This document shows positions 50,001 to 59,792 of a stretch of DNA of 64,000 nucleotides, piece by piece (the first letter of the stretch is position 1; every line of letters starts with the position of its first letter). The notes beneath the pieces are model-generated. The model was not told where the DNA came from, made no database searches, and saw nothing but the letters and a program-made list of their open reading frames with translations. Source of the stretch: Vicia villosa (taxonomy: Eukaryota; Streptophyta; Magnoliopsida; Fabales; Fabaceae); contig NC_081185.1 of the NCBI RefSeq assembly GCF_029867415.1, positions 116,105,987-116,169,986 on the forward strand, read 5' to 3'. The position numbers and the translations under genes are program-made.

Positions 50001-50896
50001 GTCTATTTTGCCAAAGATGTTAGAGTTCCACCATTTTATTCTACCTTTTAAAATACTCATCTTTTCCTTCAAAACATAATCTCCACGACCATGAACTATC
50101 ATCATCTTCCACTCCCTTTCCAAAAATGGTCATGAAATCCTTATGTTGAAACCACTCATTATTGAATTTGAAAGGCTTCGGGCCCAATCCTCTTTAACCA
50201 CCACTAGCCACACGGGACAATGATCGGAAATGTCTCTCAAACCGATAAGTTGTCCCACTATTCCCCACCTGTTGATAATGTTGTTAAACACAAGAAACTG
50301 ATCGATACGGCTTTTATGTTTACTGTCTCCACTAAACCAACTGTATTTCTTCCATTTGCAAGGAACGTCTATCAATCCATTGTCATTTATGAAGCAAGAA
50401 AACTCCCCCCATCCGGCTAAACCGCCCCCAATAGAACTCCCCATCCTCTCCCCTCCTTTTTTGACACATTAAAGTCACCCCCTATTAACCACTCACCATC
50501 ACAGAAACTAGATTGCAATTCTAGCAATTTATTCCATAGTACTCGCTTCAGAGTTAAGGTACAGGCAGAGTAAACATTACATACATAGTATATCCTATTC
50601 ATCCACCTAACCTTGATGCCAAGATAACCCGGACCTCTAAAACTAAAAAGCACCTCCATAATCCTAGCATTCCATAGAGTGATAAGACCACTAGACATAC
50701 CTTCGGAATTAGACGCAGAAAAATCGACTTTGTCCTGACGCCAAACACTACGAGCCGTTGCCACTGAGCAAATTCTGAGTTTCGTCTCCTGCATCAGAAA
50801 AATGTCTGCCTCCCCCTTGGTGATAATTTGATGTATACGCCTTTTCTTCACCGTGCTACATCCCTCTCTAATGTTTAAAGTTCCAACAATCATCAT
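47094..50896 (-). pseudogene. LINE (L1-like) ORF2: endonuclease, reverse transcriptase, zinc-binding domain
   Basis: Nearly full-length ORF2 broken into about seven frames. The order is AP endonuclease from 50,896 (MMIVGTLNIREGC, FLMQETKL, GGDFNV) and 50,444-50,130 (SRIDQFLV, ISDHCPV). The RT follows at 50,123-48,801 (SPGPDGYSLMFFK, YRPICLVGIIHKILSKALA, GLRQGDPISPFLFVIV, FADD in LQFADDTLMI), then the thumb region to 48,328. Last comes the C-terminal zinc-binding RT-associated domain (48,309-47,230) with CIFCCEHVESSLHSLLCC. A short A-run at about 47,101-47,094 marks the likely 3' tail. Frame breaks include positions near 50,430, 50,126, 48,790, 48,560, 48,320 and 47,850. The core motifs are well preserved, so the insertion is fairly young but dead. 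Confidence 0.9.
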
Positions 50897-51601
50897 GAAA
50901 CTTTGTTATCGTCCTTCCCTCCTGCTTTTGTAATCCTGCTACGCAGTTCCCTGTCTTGGATTTTCTCCCTTAACACTGCTTCTGGCTGAGAAGATACCAC
51001 CCCCAAATTACCAATAGCCTTCCATAGGTTATCACCCCCACCATGTCTCAATGATATGACATGCCTTTTGTTGTTTCGGATAAGGTCTGATTCCTCCGAA
51101 TGATCACCATAGAACGATTCACCTACTCTGTTCCTTTCTCTCGCCGAAATAGAGAATTTATAAATTGAATCTGATGTATTTGCGATGTTGTCTTCTTTGG
51201 CCCAACCGATTTTGTGAGTAACAGCAGCTCCTCCATATCCCTTTATTTTTTTGGGCCGAAAAAAGGCCTTTTTGCTAGGCCCAACAAAGTCAATGATTTT
51301 TTTTTAAATTTTACTTTCTTCAAATTCCTCTTTCCTTCACCACTTCTCGTTGCCTCTGAACTCCTGCTGGTGGGCCTTCTTGAAGAAAGAGTACCCTTAA
51401 CTTTAGTCCCTTAAGATACAGACATATCTTCCATTTATGAGTGATTGAAAATATATCTCGACTTTTGTTCCACGTTTGAAAAACCACTTCTTTCCCTCAC
51501 CTGCTCCTGAACCTTTTCCACCTCTCTGTCAAAAGATACAGCTTTCGTGAAAAGATCCTCCTGCTGAAAAGACTTATCTTTCCTCTTTTTCTGTGGACTG
51601 C
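50893..51601 (-). pseudogene. LINE ORF1 C-terminal part
   Basis: On the minus strand a frame running from at least 51,150 to the TGA at 50,895-50,893 encodes a charged segment (RNNKRHVISLRHGGGDNLWK and then LREKIQDRELRSRI). Its stop overlaps the ORF2 start as ATGA. The upstream part is cut at 51,601 by an LTR and cannot be followed cleanly. ORF1 of plant LINEs is a nucleic-acid-binding protein. Confidence 0.55.
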
Positions 51602-52250
51602 TGTCATACCCCAAAATTTGCCCACACTTTTCAAAATTTCAAAACTATTTCAAAAATTGGATTTTATAAAATCTCGGGTTCATTTACATTGACATCCTGA
51701 ATTTTATAAATATTCGATTAAATTCTATTTTAAAGTATAGTAGTTTACTCTTAAATTGATTATATTTTAATAAATAGAAAATGCTGGCCGATGCTTCATA
51801 CACTTTAAATTGGCTTTTTATTTCAAATAAATAACATAGCTCAGTTGCTTAGGAAGTAAGGCTTGCAAACAAAAGGTCATAGGTTTAATTCCCGCTTGGT
51901 GCATTTCCATCTTTTTAAACTTTTTTTCACCTGGACACAAGTATGTCCAGGTTCTCAATCTTGGTCATCAAGGAAAGTCCATGGGCCTTTGGGTTGGATC
52001 ATTTCCTTTTTAGGATTGACTTTAACCTAATTCCCATTTTATAAATAGGGCACTCTCCACCCTCTCTTTTCACCAACAATTATCAACAATTCTCATCTTC
52101 TCCTGATCAACAATTTTCTAACGATTCCTCACAAACACTCACAAACTTTTTTACATTTTTTTAATCTCTTTTAATAGCTTTTGGTTTTTTTGTTAGCCGA
52201 TGATTTTAATTTTATTTTTTTTAATAAGCATTTTTATAAGATATCGCACT
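51602..52250 (+). mobile_element. LTR fragment (TGTCATACCCC type, Ogre-like)
   Basis: It starts TGTCATACCCCAAAATTTGC, nearly identical to the LTR start at 63,763, and cuts the LINE ORF1. A TATA box TATAAATAGGG lies at about 52,040, followed by a leader-like stretch. No CA end with a matching 5-bp duplication was found, so the right end is approximate and the LTR is probably truncated. Confidence 0.6.
51834..51905 (+). other. tRNA-like A-box/B-box module inside the LTR
   Basis: An A-box-like TAGCTCAGTTG lies at 51,837-51,847 and a B-box-like GGTTTAATTCC at 51,882-51,892. The spacing of about 35 bp fits a pol III promoter. The B-box arm (AGGTTTAATTCCCGC) is followed by TTGGTGCA. A full cloverleaf is not formed. 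It lies about 150-200 bp upstream of the LTR TATA box. Confidence 0.42.
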
Positions 52251-52296
52251 AGGGGTGCAACCCTTACAAAGAAACTCTATAAAGAGTTAAAACAGT

Positions 52297-52680
52297 TTAA
52301 AGGTAATTTATACCACCTAACCATCTCCAATAAAACAAAATGTTGGAAATTACCGTTTTAAAGCTATAAGAAGCGTTCTCGAAGATAATAGCATTTCTCA
52401 TCAACCAAATACACCAAATTATAGCTAACCAAATGGAATTTAATTTAATTCTAATGTTGTGTTTCTTCACCTTTTCTTGAATGCAACCGAAACTCTTGAA
52501 CTCTTCCAAGTTAAACTCCACTTCATCTCCCAACCAATTATAGACTTTCTCCCATACCGCCTTCGATACGGTACAATGAAAGAAGAGGTGAAGCGAAGAT
52601 TCCAGATGGTTGGAACAAAGAACACAATCGGGAGAGGTGAAATTAGAAACCCCCCTATGAAGCAAAAGATCTTTTAAAGG
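52297..52680 (-). pseudogene. LINE 3' fragment (zinc-binding RT-associated domain)
   Basis: The minus-strand frame encodes CVLCSNHLESSLHLFFHC, then VWEKVYNWLG and WCIWLMRNAIIF, as in the C-terminal domain of plant LINE ORF2. It is a separate copy from the LINE at 47-51 kb. Its 3' end is near 52,250 and its 5' part is missing. Confidence 0.78.
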
Positions 52681-52689
52681 AACATCTGA

Positions 52690-53107
52690 TGGTTCTATCG
52701 TTTTTTTTAAATCTACGATTTTATTAACAATTTATATATAGTTTTATTTTATTTTCTCACCAATTTCTAACACATTCAATAACTTTTTTTATACTTCTAA
52801 TCATGTTCATACTTTTACGATTTCTTCATCAAAATAAGCCATTTTTTTTCCTTTATCAAAACTTTACTTTAAAACATAAATCAATTTTGATACTCTTCGA
52901 CAACCACAAGCCAAACCTAAACTTGTAGGAAATCATGAATCAACGTACACAAATTCTGCATATCACCACGATTCTCAGATCAATAACATAACCTGTAAAT
53001 AAATCAAAACATAAACAGCCTCATTATTTTTAAACCAACTTGTACAAATTTCACTCGCTTAACACTACAACATGTACAATGATCGCGACTATACGTGTCT
53101 ATTAATC
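52690..53107. other. AT-rich spacer, no gene
   Basis: No gene or known repeat is recognised between the LINE fragment and the LTR. Confidence 0.45.
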
Positions 53108-53389
53108 TGATGACTGCAAGTGCACAGTCGTGTCGTGTAGTTTTAAAAGATATCGAATCCACAGGGACTATGAATCGATCTACCGTTATCTAAGGTTACT
53201 ATGTAAAGCTAAGGCTACTAATAATTTGATTGTTCTTAAGGGAGAGTGATTGTGAATAATAAGAAATATAATAATAAACAGACATCGGTATGTATTTCGT
53301 TTAACTTAAAGTGATCCGAAGTTCCATTGGCTGATGGTAATTCAATTAAAAATCTTTACTAATTCAATTGGTTAAAAATCCTCGTCTCA

Positions 53390-53790
53390 AACTTTCGCTC
53401 TGTTGATTTAGATTACTATCCTAATCCTAATGTACGCTTTCGCCATCCCATTAGATTTTAGAAAAGCTTTTTGGAAACAACGTAATTAATAAAATGCCTG
53501 TTTTACGAAGCTGTTATCTATTTAAATCTCCTAATCTCAAACTTTCGCTCTGTTGACTCGGAACATGCTAATATCCCTAACGTACGCTTTCGCCATCCCG
53601 CTCGGGTGTAAAAACAATTTTTGAAAATAAATAAGTTCTAATTAGTTTTAATACGCTTTCTCCATCCTTAAAACTAATGTCCTATGTCTACTATCCAGTT
53701 AAAGATCTCGAACTTTCGCTCTATTGATTTTAACCTTTGACCGTCTTAACCCCTCAAACTTTCGCTTTATTGGTTTTAAGACTTACTAAT
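53390..53790. repeat. Interspersed CTTTCGCTCTGTTGA / ACGCTTTCGCCATCC repeats in the LTR
   Basis: Variants of AAACTTTCGCTCTGTTGA occur near 53,390, 53,540, 53,710 and 53,757. ACGCTTTCGCCATCC occurs near 53,434, 53,584 and 53,651. They alternate at roughly 150 bp in the transcribed part of the LTR. Confidence 0.75.
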
Positions 53791-54311
53791 TAAATTAGAC
53801 ATATAAACCAAAAACAGGTGATAGTTAATAAAACATAATTAAGCCAATTTATTTCGGATCCCACAGTTAACTTACTCTACATACCGATACCTTAGCTATT
53901 TAGCCAGACATATTAATACGGTTAAGCATGCATAAACTAATTTGGCTTATAATAAAAGGCATGTTAAAAGGCATATAATATATCATGCAAATCAATATAT
54001 AAATAAGGCGGTAAATATTAAACCTGAATTAAATAAATGGCAAGTAAATCTTCAAGTATCGAACTTCCACCACAGGTTGGCTGGATCGTTTTCGGAATTT
54101 AAACGGACAGGAAATAAAACAAGGAAATAAAAGCGATAAATCTAACGTAAGGCTAGATTTATAAAAAGTTCACAACAATTTCCGGTGTAGAAATCGTTGT
54201 GAGAAAATAAGTGTTTGAATGAAAGCAGAATGAAAAATATGGTTCGCGGTACAATTTCGGCAGCACTTCGTTGGCAGGAAATTGGACCCTTTGGAAGTGA
54301 GGTAGCAGGTT

Positions 54312-54321
54312 CTATTTATAG
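54312..54321 (-). promoter_or_regulatory. TATA box of the Athila-like LTR
   Basis: The minus strand reads CTATAAATAG here, inside the LTR and just downstream of the palindrome array. It is the best candidate for the core promoter of the element. The start site is expected about 30 bp further on, near 54,285. Confidence 0.65.
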
Positions 54322-54375
54322 GGGAGGTTTTGCTGTGACGTTGCGTGAAAAGAGGAACTCAGCAAACTTGGACTT

Positions 54376-54518
54376 GGAGACGTGCGTCTCCGATTCTTGG
54401 GGAAGTTCTGTTGAATGGCTTGAGACGTGCGTCTCAAGTGGAGTAAAAGTAGGAGGAGCTGGAGACGGGCGTCTCCACTCCGGTGACGTGGCGTAGAACA
54501 TTGGAGAGGTGCGTCTCC
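54376..54518 (-). promoter_or_regulatory. Four-copy GGAGACG-N2-CGTCTCC palindrome array in U3
   Basis: Copies are at 54,376-54,391, 54,419-54,438 (a 20-bp form with CTTGAGACG arms), 54,461-54,476 and 54,503-54,518. Centre-to-centre distances are 45, 40 and 42 bp, about four helical turns. They lie 55-197 bp upstream of the TATA box. The arms are kept, including a paired change from GGAGACG to TTGAGACG on both sides of copy 2, which points to selection for the dyad. Confidence 0.82.
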
Positions 54519-54825
54519 ATGTGCTGGCAAGGTTTTGGGCCACGCGCCTTTGGTTCATTTGTGGGCTGAATTGTCTCTTTTTGGCCTTTGGGTCTTATTT
54601 GCACCCCTCTTTCACTTCAGCACTCCTTTTTCATCTTTTAGGCACAAATAGTGGTCATTTTAACTCCATTTCTTCTCCTTTTCACAAATAGTCATAATAA
54701 GAGTGTAAAACCTGAAACAAAGCAAATACTCGCGTAATATCATAATAAATTAACATAATAAACGGAAAATGCTATAAATATCTACGGATTTCAAGCTAAA
54801 TATACGATATAAAATCGTGTTATCA

Positions 54826-54842
54826 AATTCCCCCAGACTTGA
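54826..54842 (-). other. Polypurine tract next to the 3' LTR
   Basis: The minus strand reads AAGTCTGGGGGAATT directly before the LTR start TGATAAC. Polypurine tracts prime plus-strand DNA synthesis during reverse transcription. Confidence 0.65.
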
Positions 54843-55875
54843 ACCTTTGCTTGTCCTCAAGCAAAATAATAAGGTAGAAATGGGAGGACAGCGAAATGAA
54901 ATACGCTTCCACCACGTCGTTCGGTCATACTCAGCTACATTGTGTTCTTGTTTGAAAATAATGATATAGACCCTAACAATAAACTTATAGTAGCAACACT
55001 AGACAACTCCCAACATGCATACCAATCCGAATCATGCCATTATAGCTTGACCTTAACTCGTCATCTTGTTTTACCCTTTTCATTCGTGCGCAATCACATT
55101 AAGCCCATTATCTCGACACGCACATAGCAGAGTAGTCGGTTAGTGACTATGATCCTTCTCATGGAGTTCTGGCACAATATGTGGTATACTCCTTAGCATT
55201 CACTTGTAGATTGTGGGGAATCGGACAATAGTCCTTCCTACCAAGTTCAGTACCAGATGACTTCTGAACCAATCAACAATGAGTTTTTAAATTCTTTGTA
55301 TTTGAGATTTGCGACCGTTAGGTTAAATGATCTTGTGAGGATCACCTTACTTAGTAGGCACATTTCTTATTATGGTTAAGCACATAATTATTATTATGAG
55401 GATCATACACTTATATTCATCGACTCTCTGCGTAGTTTGTATCTAAGACGGTGCCGACTGCTAGAATAAACTACTAAGGGTTACTTCAAAAATTAAAGTC
55501 GATGGTTTCGGTATAACGGGTATTCAAATCGGTTACGCATACTTGGGGGTTTTAGAGTGTTGGGACAATAAGGGTATTGACTTGAATCAATTTCTATGCG
55601 TTGAGTATTTGAGTAGCTTCATATTTCTCAAACGTGTGGGGTTTTGCGTTTATCGTTTGGGAGCAAAAAATTTTGTTATGGCTCAAGAGAATGGAAGAAA
55701 TTGAAATAACTACGGAATTATAAAGATAAGACTTGAAATTCCATAAATATTCTTTATTGAATTAGAAAAAACATTACAAGGAAGGGAAATAAACTAAAAG
55801 GAAAGGAAATAAAACTAAAGCAAGTAATACGACTCCCCCAGACTTAGATGATGCAGTGTCCTCAATGCATGAGAA
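54843..55875 (-). other. Noncoding part of the Athila-like element, with a second polypurine-like tract
   Basis: No gene is seen. At 55,831-55,846 the sequence CTCCCCCAGACTT repeats the true polypurine tract region (54,828), and TGTCCTCAA follows both at a similar distance. The second copy lies directly after the end of the second extra ORF. Confidence 0.5.
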
Positions 55876-57236
55876 CTACTCCTCAGTGTTGCGGTTGCGA
55901 GAACTGCTTGCGCCTCTTGTACGAACACGGCGACGTCTATCAGTAGGAGAGCCATTCACACGAATGTTAAGATCATGCAATTGTGTAGCAATTTCAGTGT
56001 ATTGGCCTTCGTTCCTAATAGCATAGTCATGGTGCTCCTGTTGCATCTCTCGAATAAGCCTCAGTGTTTCATTTTGATTTGTCTGCATAGCTTGAAATAG
56101 GTGGTCTTGTCGTTGAATTGCAGCATACATGGCTTCAAGAGTGATAGGCTGAGGGTTGTTTTGAGGAGGTTGGTTGACATCAGCTTGCCCTTGGTTGAGT
56201 TCTTCTTCATTTGCATCCACAGGTTCATTAGGATGTTCAGGTTGGTTATCTTGAGGATTGTCTTCAATAAGCCTCCAACGCTGAACATAACGGATGTTGA
56301 TTCTTTCGGGGCACGGAAGGATGACATAAGGAATCAGAACTTTGTTGACGACCAAAGTGTATGGCCATCATGGCGGGGTGAAACCAAGTGGGAGTCACGG
56401 CAATAAGTGAGGTCGAGTGATTGAGCAGGTAGCATGAGATGAGAGAGGGAGAGGAGATCATCACCAAGACCTAAAGCACATGCCAAGGTGGTAATAAGTC
56501 CGCCAAACAAAAAGGGGTTTGTAGCGGTGGCGTTGACACAGCCTTGGATATGTTGGAGCATAAAAGGTGCGGCATTGAAGCGGATATTGTTAAGCGCACA
56601 GTAGAGGAAAAATAGTTCGTGTTGGTTTACCTTATGGTTGTTGGATCGCGCAAAAATAGTGTGCCCCAAAACACGTTGAAAATAACGTATGGCGGGGTTT
56701 TGAATGTGAGAAGCATGTAGAGCCCTCCAACCGGTAGGAATTTCGCCAGTAAGATTAAACCAAAATTCGAAAGCTAATTCTTCCCAAGGTCGACCATTGA
56801 GTTCTTGAAATATAGTACGGAGAGCATTTGGTGTAGTATTAAAATGCAAGTACGTAGCCACTTCTTCTTGATCCAGAGTAAATTCACGGTTGAACATCCG
56901 AAATTGGATGCTACCGGTTGAGAGTGGTTGATTAGAAGGAGTGTCGTAGGTGAAAGAGCTCAAGAACTCTAAGACGAGCGGCTCGTAAGTAGGTACGGGT
57001 TCGGTACAAAGATGGTGTAGGCTAGATTTGGTGAGTAAACGGGTGACACCATCAATGAGACCCAAAGTTTCTAGACATTCGGTGTTCACAAATTTTGTGG
57101 GAACAACCGAACGTTCATAGAAGGCGATGTATTTTGTTCGTTGAGCATCATTGTCGTCTTCTCGGAAAATAATATTTGAAAGGTCGGGAGGTGGTCTCTC
57201 AGGACGCACACTACGGATGATTGAACGTGGAGGCAT
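55876..57236 (-). pseudogene. Second Athila ORF1-family ORF, one frameshift
   Basis: The first frame (57,236-56,334, MPPRSIIRSVRPERPPPDL) and the second (56,355-55,876) join through a single-base frameshift near 56,360. The first part resembles the Athila ORF1 family: YEPLVLEFLSSFTYD, HIQNPAIRYFQRVLGHTIFA, then FLFGGLITTLACALGL. The second part has an acidic linker, a predicted coiled coil (AMYAAIQRQDHLFQAMQTNQ and onward) and a basic Arg-rich end (RRRRVRTRGASSSRNR). The function of the family is unknown. It is a diverged paralogue of the ORF at 58,034-59,422. Confidence 0.75.
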
Positions 57237-57323
57237 GGTGAGTTTGAAAATGGAAAATAGAAATGAGAGTAGAATGGTAGAAAATGGTATGAAGGTTGTG
57301 AAAAGTAAGAGTGGTGGTGGTGT

Positions 57324-57333
57324 GGTTTTATAG
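57324..57333 (-). promoter_or_regulatory. Possible internal TATA box before the second ORF
   Basis: The minus strand reads CTATAAAACC, 88 bp upstream of the ATG at 57,236. With the palindrome array further upstream it forms a promoter-like arrangement inside the element. Confidence 0.45.
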
Positions 57334-57590
57334 TGAGGTTTGAGAATGGTGTGGTTAATGTAGAATTAAAATGGATTAATGGTGGTGTTTGAAGTTTGAA
57401 TGGAATAGAGAAATGGGAAATGATGTAGAGTTAAAGAGGTGAATGATGGAGGATGAATGATGTTTATGGTGTTTAAATGGAATAAATAGGGGAAGAATGA
57501 GGAAGAATGAATTTTGAAATTCAAATTCAAAATTCAAAAAGTGGAGTAAAGAGATTCTGCGTGGTCAAACTTGCAGACTGCTGGCCTTGG

Positions 57591-57701
57591 GAAGACGCGC
57601 GTCTCAGGCAGCCAGTCTGCTGGGGAACAGGCATGGAGACGGGCGTCTCCTGTCCTTTGCATGCAGAGGCTGGTCCCACAGAGGTGGAGACGTGCGTCTC
57701 C
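57591..57701 (-). promoter_or_regulatory. Three more GAGACG palindromes between the two extra ORFs
   Basis: Copies lie at 57,591-57,606 (GAAGACGCGCGTCTCA), 57,635-57,650 (GGAGACGGGCGTCTCC) and 57,686-57,701 (GGAGACGTGCGTCTCC), with centres 44 and 51 bp apart. They are the same motif as in the LTR, but lie 258-377 bp upstream of the internal TATA-like site. Confidence 0.8.
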
Positions 57702-58033
57702 TAGCCTAGGGACATGCCCATTTCGCATGTGGTGCTGTAGTCACGTGCTGACAGATACAAAATTATGAGAATAGCACAGATGGGACATGTGATGTTACTA
57801 TAAACAGCTAAATACCAGACTGAGTGAGTTATATGCATTCATGAATATATAGCAGTCAGACAGCAGAATATTATAACACAGCAGCAGTAATGAACAAAAT
57901 ATTGCATTTAAAATTAAACCGGTACTGAGTGTTGACATGAGCAGAATGTAAAAGTGCAGAAAAATGAAAATCTAAACTAGGAATAGAAATTGCTAAAACT
58001 AGAAATAAAATCTAATAATCTAAACGGTAACAT

Positions 58034-59422
58034 CTAGCCACGTCTATTGTTGTGCACATTAGAATAAATGTGTTTAAAAACTTCGTCGAATTGGGCATTA
58101 ACGGTGTCGATGAAATCGAAGAAATGCATTTGCAAAGTGTGTAGCTCGTTGCGCACATGTTGTACATCTTGTTGCAGTGCAGTGATGGCTTGCTCGTGTG
58201 CGTTCAGATTAGGCATTCTTTGATTCACCGATGCGGTGGATGCAGCGGGTTGTTGTGCCTCGAGCTCGACATCAGTCATATCAACAGTGTAATCATCAGC
58301 AGAATCTTCAGAAGGAGTTTCAGGCTCATACTCAGGTATAGGTTCATCTTTAGAAAGAGGTTCATAATCAGGAATGGGTTCATCTTCAGGATTAGGGTCA
58401 TAGTATCCAGGAGGAGTGTCAGGCTCAGATTCTGATACGTGCATTTCCTCATCAAAATGTTCATAAGCTTGAGGGGTTTCAGGTGAGGGTTCTCTCTCAG
58501 GAATCTGACCATAGTAAAGCCAGTTAGCAGGGTTGTGCACACTCGTCCTTGGACTCGGTAAGGTGAACTGATCCAATACTTTGTTATCAATGAGTAAATC
58601 AAACTGATCAGGTCCAAGGTTACCGATGATACCTCGGTTAAAACAGAAATGAATGTCCATAGAATTGTGGGAACCAAGAGGTGTCAACCTAAGCAAAGGT
58701 ACTCTCATTCCTATAGCATTGGCAATCATAGTGACAAATCCGCCGATCCTAATAGGTGAAACTTCGTCTTGCGTAATGCGCTCGAAGTTTGTTAGCATGA
58801 ATGCGATGGCATTGACCGGGCGATTCTGAGAGGAGCAGAACATGATGAATAACTCTTCTCTAGAAACTTCAGTGACATTATCGGGTTTACCAAAGATGTA
58901 GTGAGCAATGATCTTATGGAAGTATCTGAAAGCAGGGTTATGGATGTTCTCAGATTGGAATTCGTTCTCTTCAGGGTTGTCGTTTCCAGTGATCTTGCCC
59001 CAATATCGTTCCAACTCCCAGTACGCAAGGCTGTCTTCAGCTACTCGGGTGTATGCATCTGATCCATGAGGTAGCTCTAGCATTTCAGCAAAGTCTCGGA
59101 TGCAAAAATTAAATTCCATACCAAAGAGTCTAAAGAGAATGACTCCTTTTCTCAGTCCTTGTCCACAGTTAGGAAGATAGGTCAGGGAGCTCAAGAATTC
59201 TAGAGTGAGCTTCCGGTAGGTACTAAACTTGCGGATCAGGTGAGAACCAGTCCAACCAATTTGGTTAAGCAGGTGTAGAACGCTTTCTTCGATACCAAGT
59301 CTTACCATAGTCGGTTGGTGGGGGTAGCAAGTCAAATCCATTTGTCTTTCAGCCAGCTTATCAAATCTTGCTTCTTGTCCTCTACCACGGAACACAACTT
59401 CCATATTATCGACTTCTTGCAT
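58034..59422 (-). CDS. First Athila ORF1-family protein, intact, 462 aa
   Basis: An uninterrupted ORF directly after pol, in the place where Athila elements carry env-like or ORF1 genes. It contains the family core: LTLEFLSSLTYLPNCG, NIHNPAFRYFHKIIAHYIFG, EELFIMFCSSQNRPVNAIAF and IRIGGFVTMIANAIGM. An acidic proline-rich repeat follows (NPEDEPIPDYEPLSKDEPIP), and then a C-terminal segment with heptad-like spacing (AITALQQDVQHVRNELHTLQ). I see no signal peptide or clear membrane segment, so it is not obviously an envelope protein. The start could be the ATG at 59,422 (MQEVDNMEVV) or the one six codons later. Its conservation as an open frame, while pol is broken, is notable. Confidence 0.82.
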   Translation of the reverse strand: MQEVDNMEVVFRGRGQEARFDKLAERQMDLTCYPHQPTMVRLGIEESVLHLLNQIGWTGSHLIRKFSTYRKLTLEFLSSLTYLPNCGQGLRKGVILFRLFGMEFNFCIRDFAEMLELPHGSDAYTRVAEDSLAYWELERYWGKITGNDNPEENEFQSENIHNPAFRYFHKIIAHYIFGKPDNVTEVSREELFIMFCSSQNRPVNAIAFMLTNFERITQDEVSPIRIGGFVTMIANAIGMRVPLLRLTPLGSHNSMDIHFCFNRGIIGNLGPDQFDLLIDNKVLDQFTLPSPRTSVHNPANWLYYGQIPEREPSPETPQAYEHFDEEMHVSESEPDTPPGYYDPNPEDEPIPDYEPLSKDEPIPEYEPETPSEDSADDYTVDMTDVELEAQQPAASTASVNQRMPNLNAHEQAITALQQDVQHVRNELHTLQMHFFDFIDTVNAQFDEVFKHIYSNVHNNRRG

Positions 59423-59792
59423 CTTAGTTAGTAGTTAAGAAAAACCTAGAAGTTGAAAATATTAAGATTAAGTTAGAACTAGGCTAGTGTTGATTTAAAA
59501 ATAAAAATGAAATAAAATTAAGTAACAAGTTATAATAATAAATATAATTATAAAAAGGAAATATTTTCTCGATTTAAGATAGCAGTTATAATTATAGTAA
59601 TTATTATAAAATGTAGGAAAAATATAAAGATGTCGAAAAACTAAAATAGTTCAAAATAGAATCGAAAATTAAAAATTTAAAATAAAATAAAAATAAGATA
59701 GTAAAAGAAATAGAAATAAAAATAATTGTGGGTTGTCTCCCACCAAGCGCTTTGTTTTATGTCGTAAGCACGACGATTTTAAAAATAGAAAA
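59423..59792 (-). other. AT-rich spacer between pol and the first extra ORF
   Basis: Noncoding and very AT-rich. GGGTTGTCTCCCACCAAGCGC at about 59,730 is a conserved segment also present, diverged, at 8,555 in the old relic. Confidence 0.55.

Larger units (their letters stand above)
53108..54825 (-). mobile_element. 3' LTR of the Athila-like element, 1.7 kb
   Basis: Read on the minus strand it begins TGATAACACGATTTTATATC at 54,825 and ends GTCATCA at 53,108, so the termini are TGAT and ATCA, a perfect inverted pair. It is preceded by a polypurine tract. It contains a TATA box and a palindrome array. The downstream half has repeated CTTTCGCTCTGTTGATT and ACGCTTTCGCCATCC segments (about 53,390-53,780 on plus). 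Confidence 0.75.

Noticed and set aside
47246..50079. Plus-strand ORFs across the LINE
   Set aside because: They are antisense shadows of the minus-strand endonuclease and reverse transcriptase frames.
54374..54520. CRISPR-like array (regular short repeats)
   Set aside because: There are only four palindromes of 16-20 bp in a plant LTR, with no CRISPR-type repeats or cas genes.
58157..58677. Other-frame ORFs over the first ORF1-family gene
   Set aside because: They are shadows of the intact 462-residue frame and have no recognisable features.
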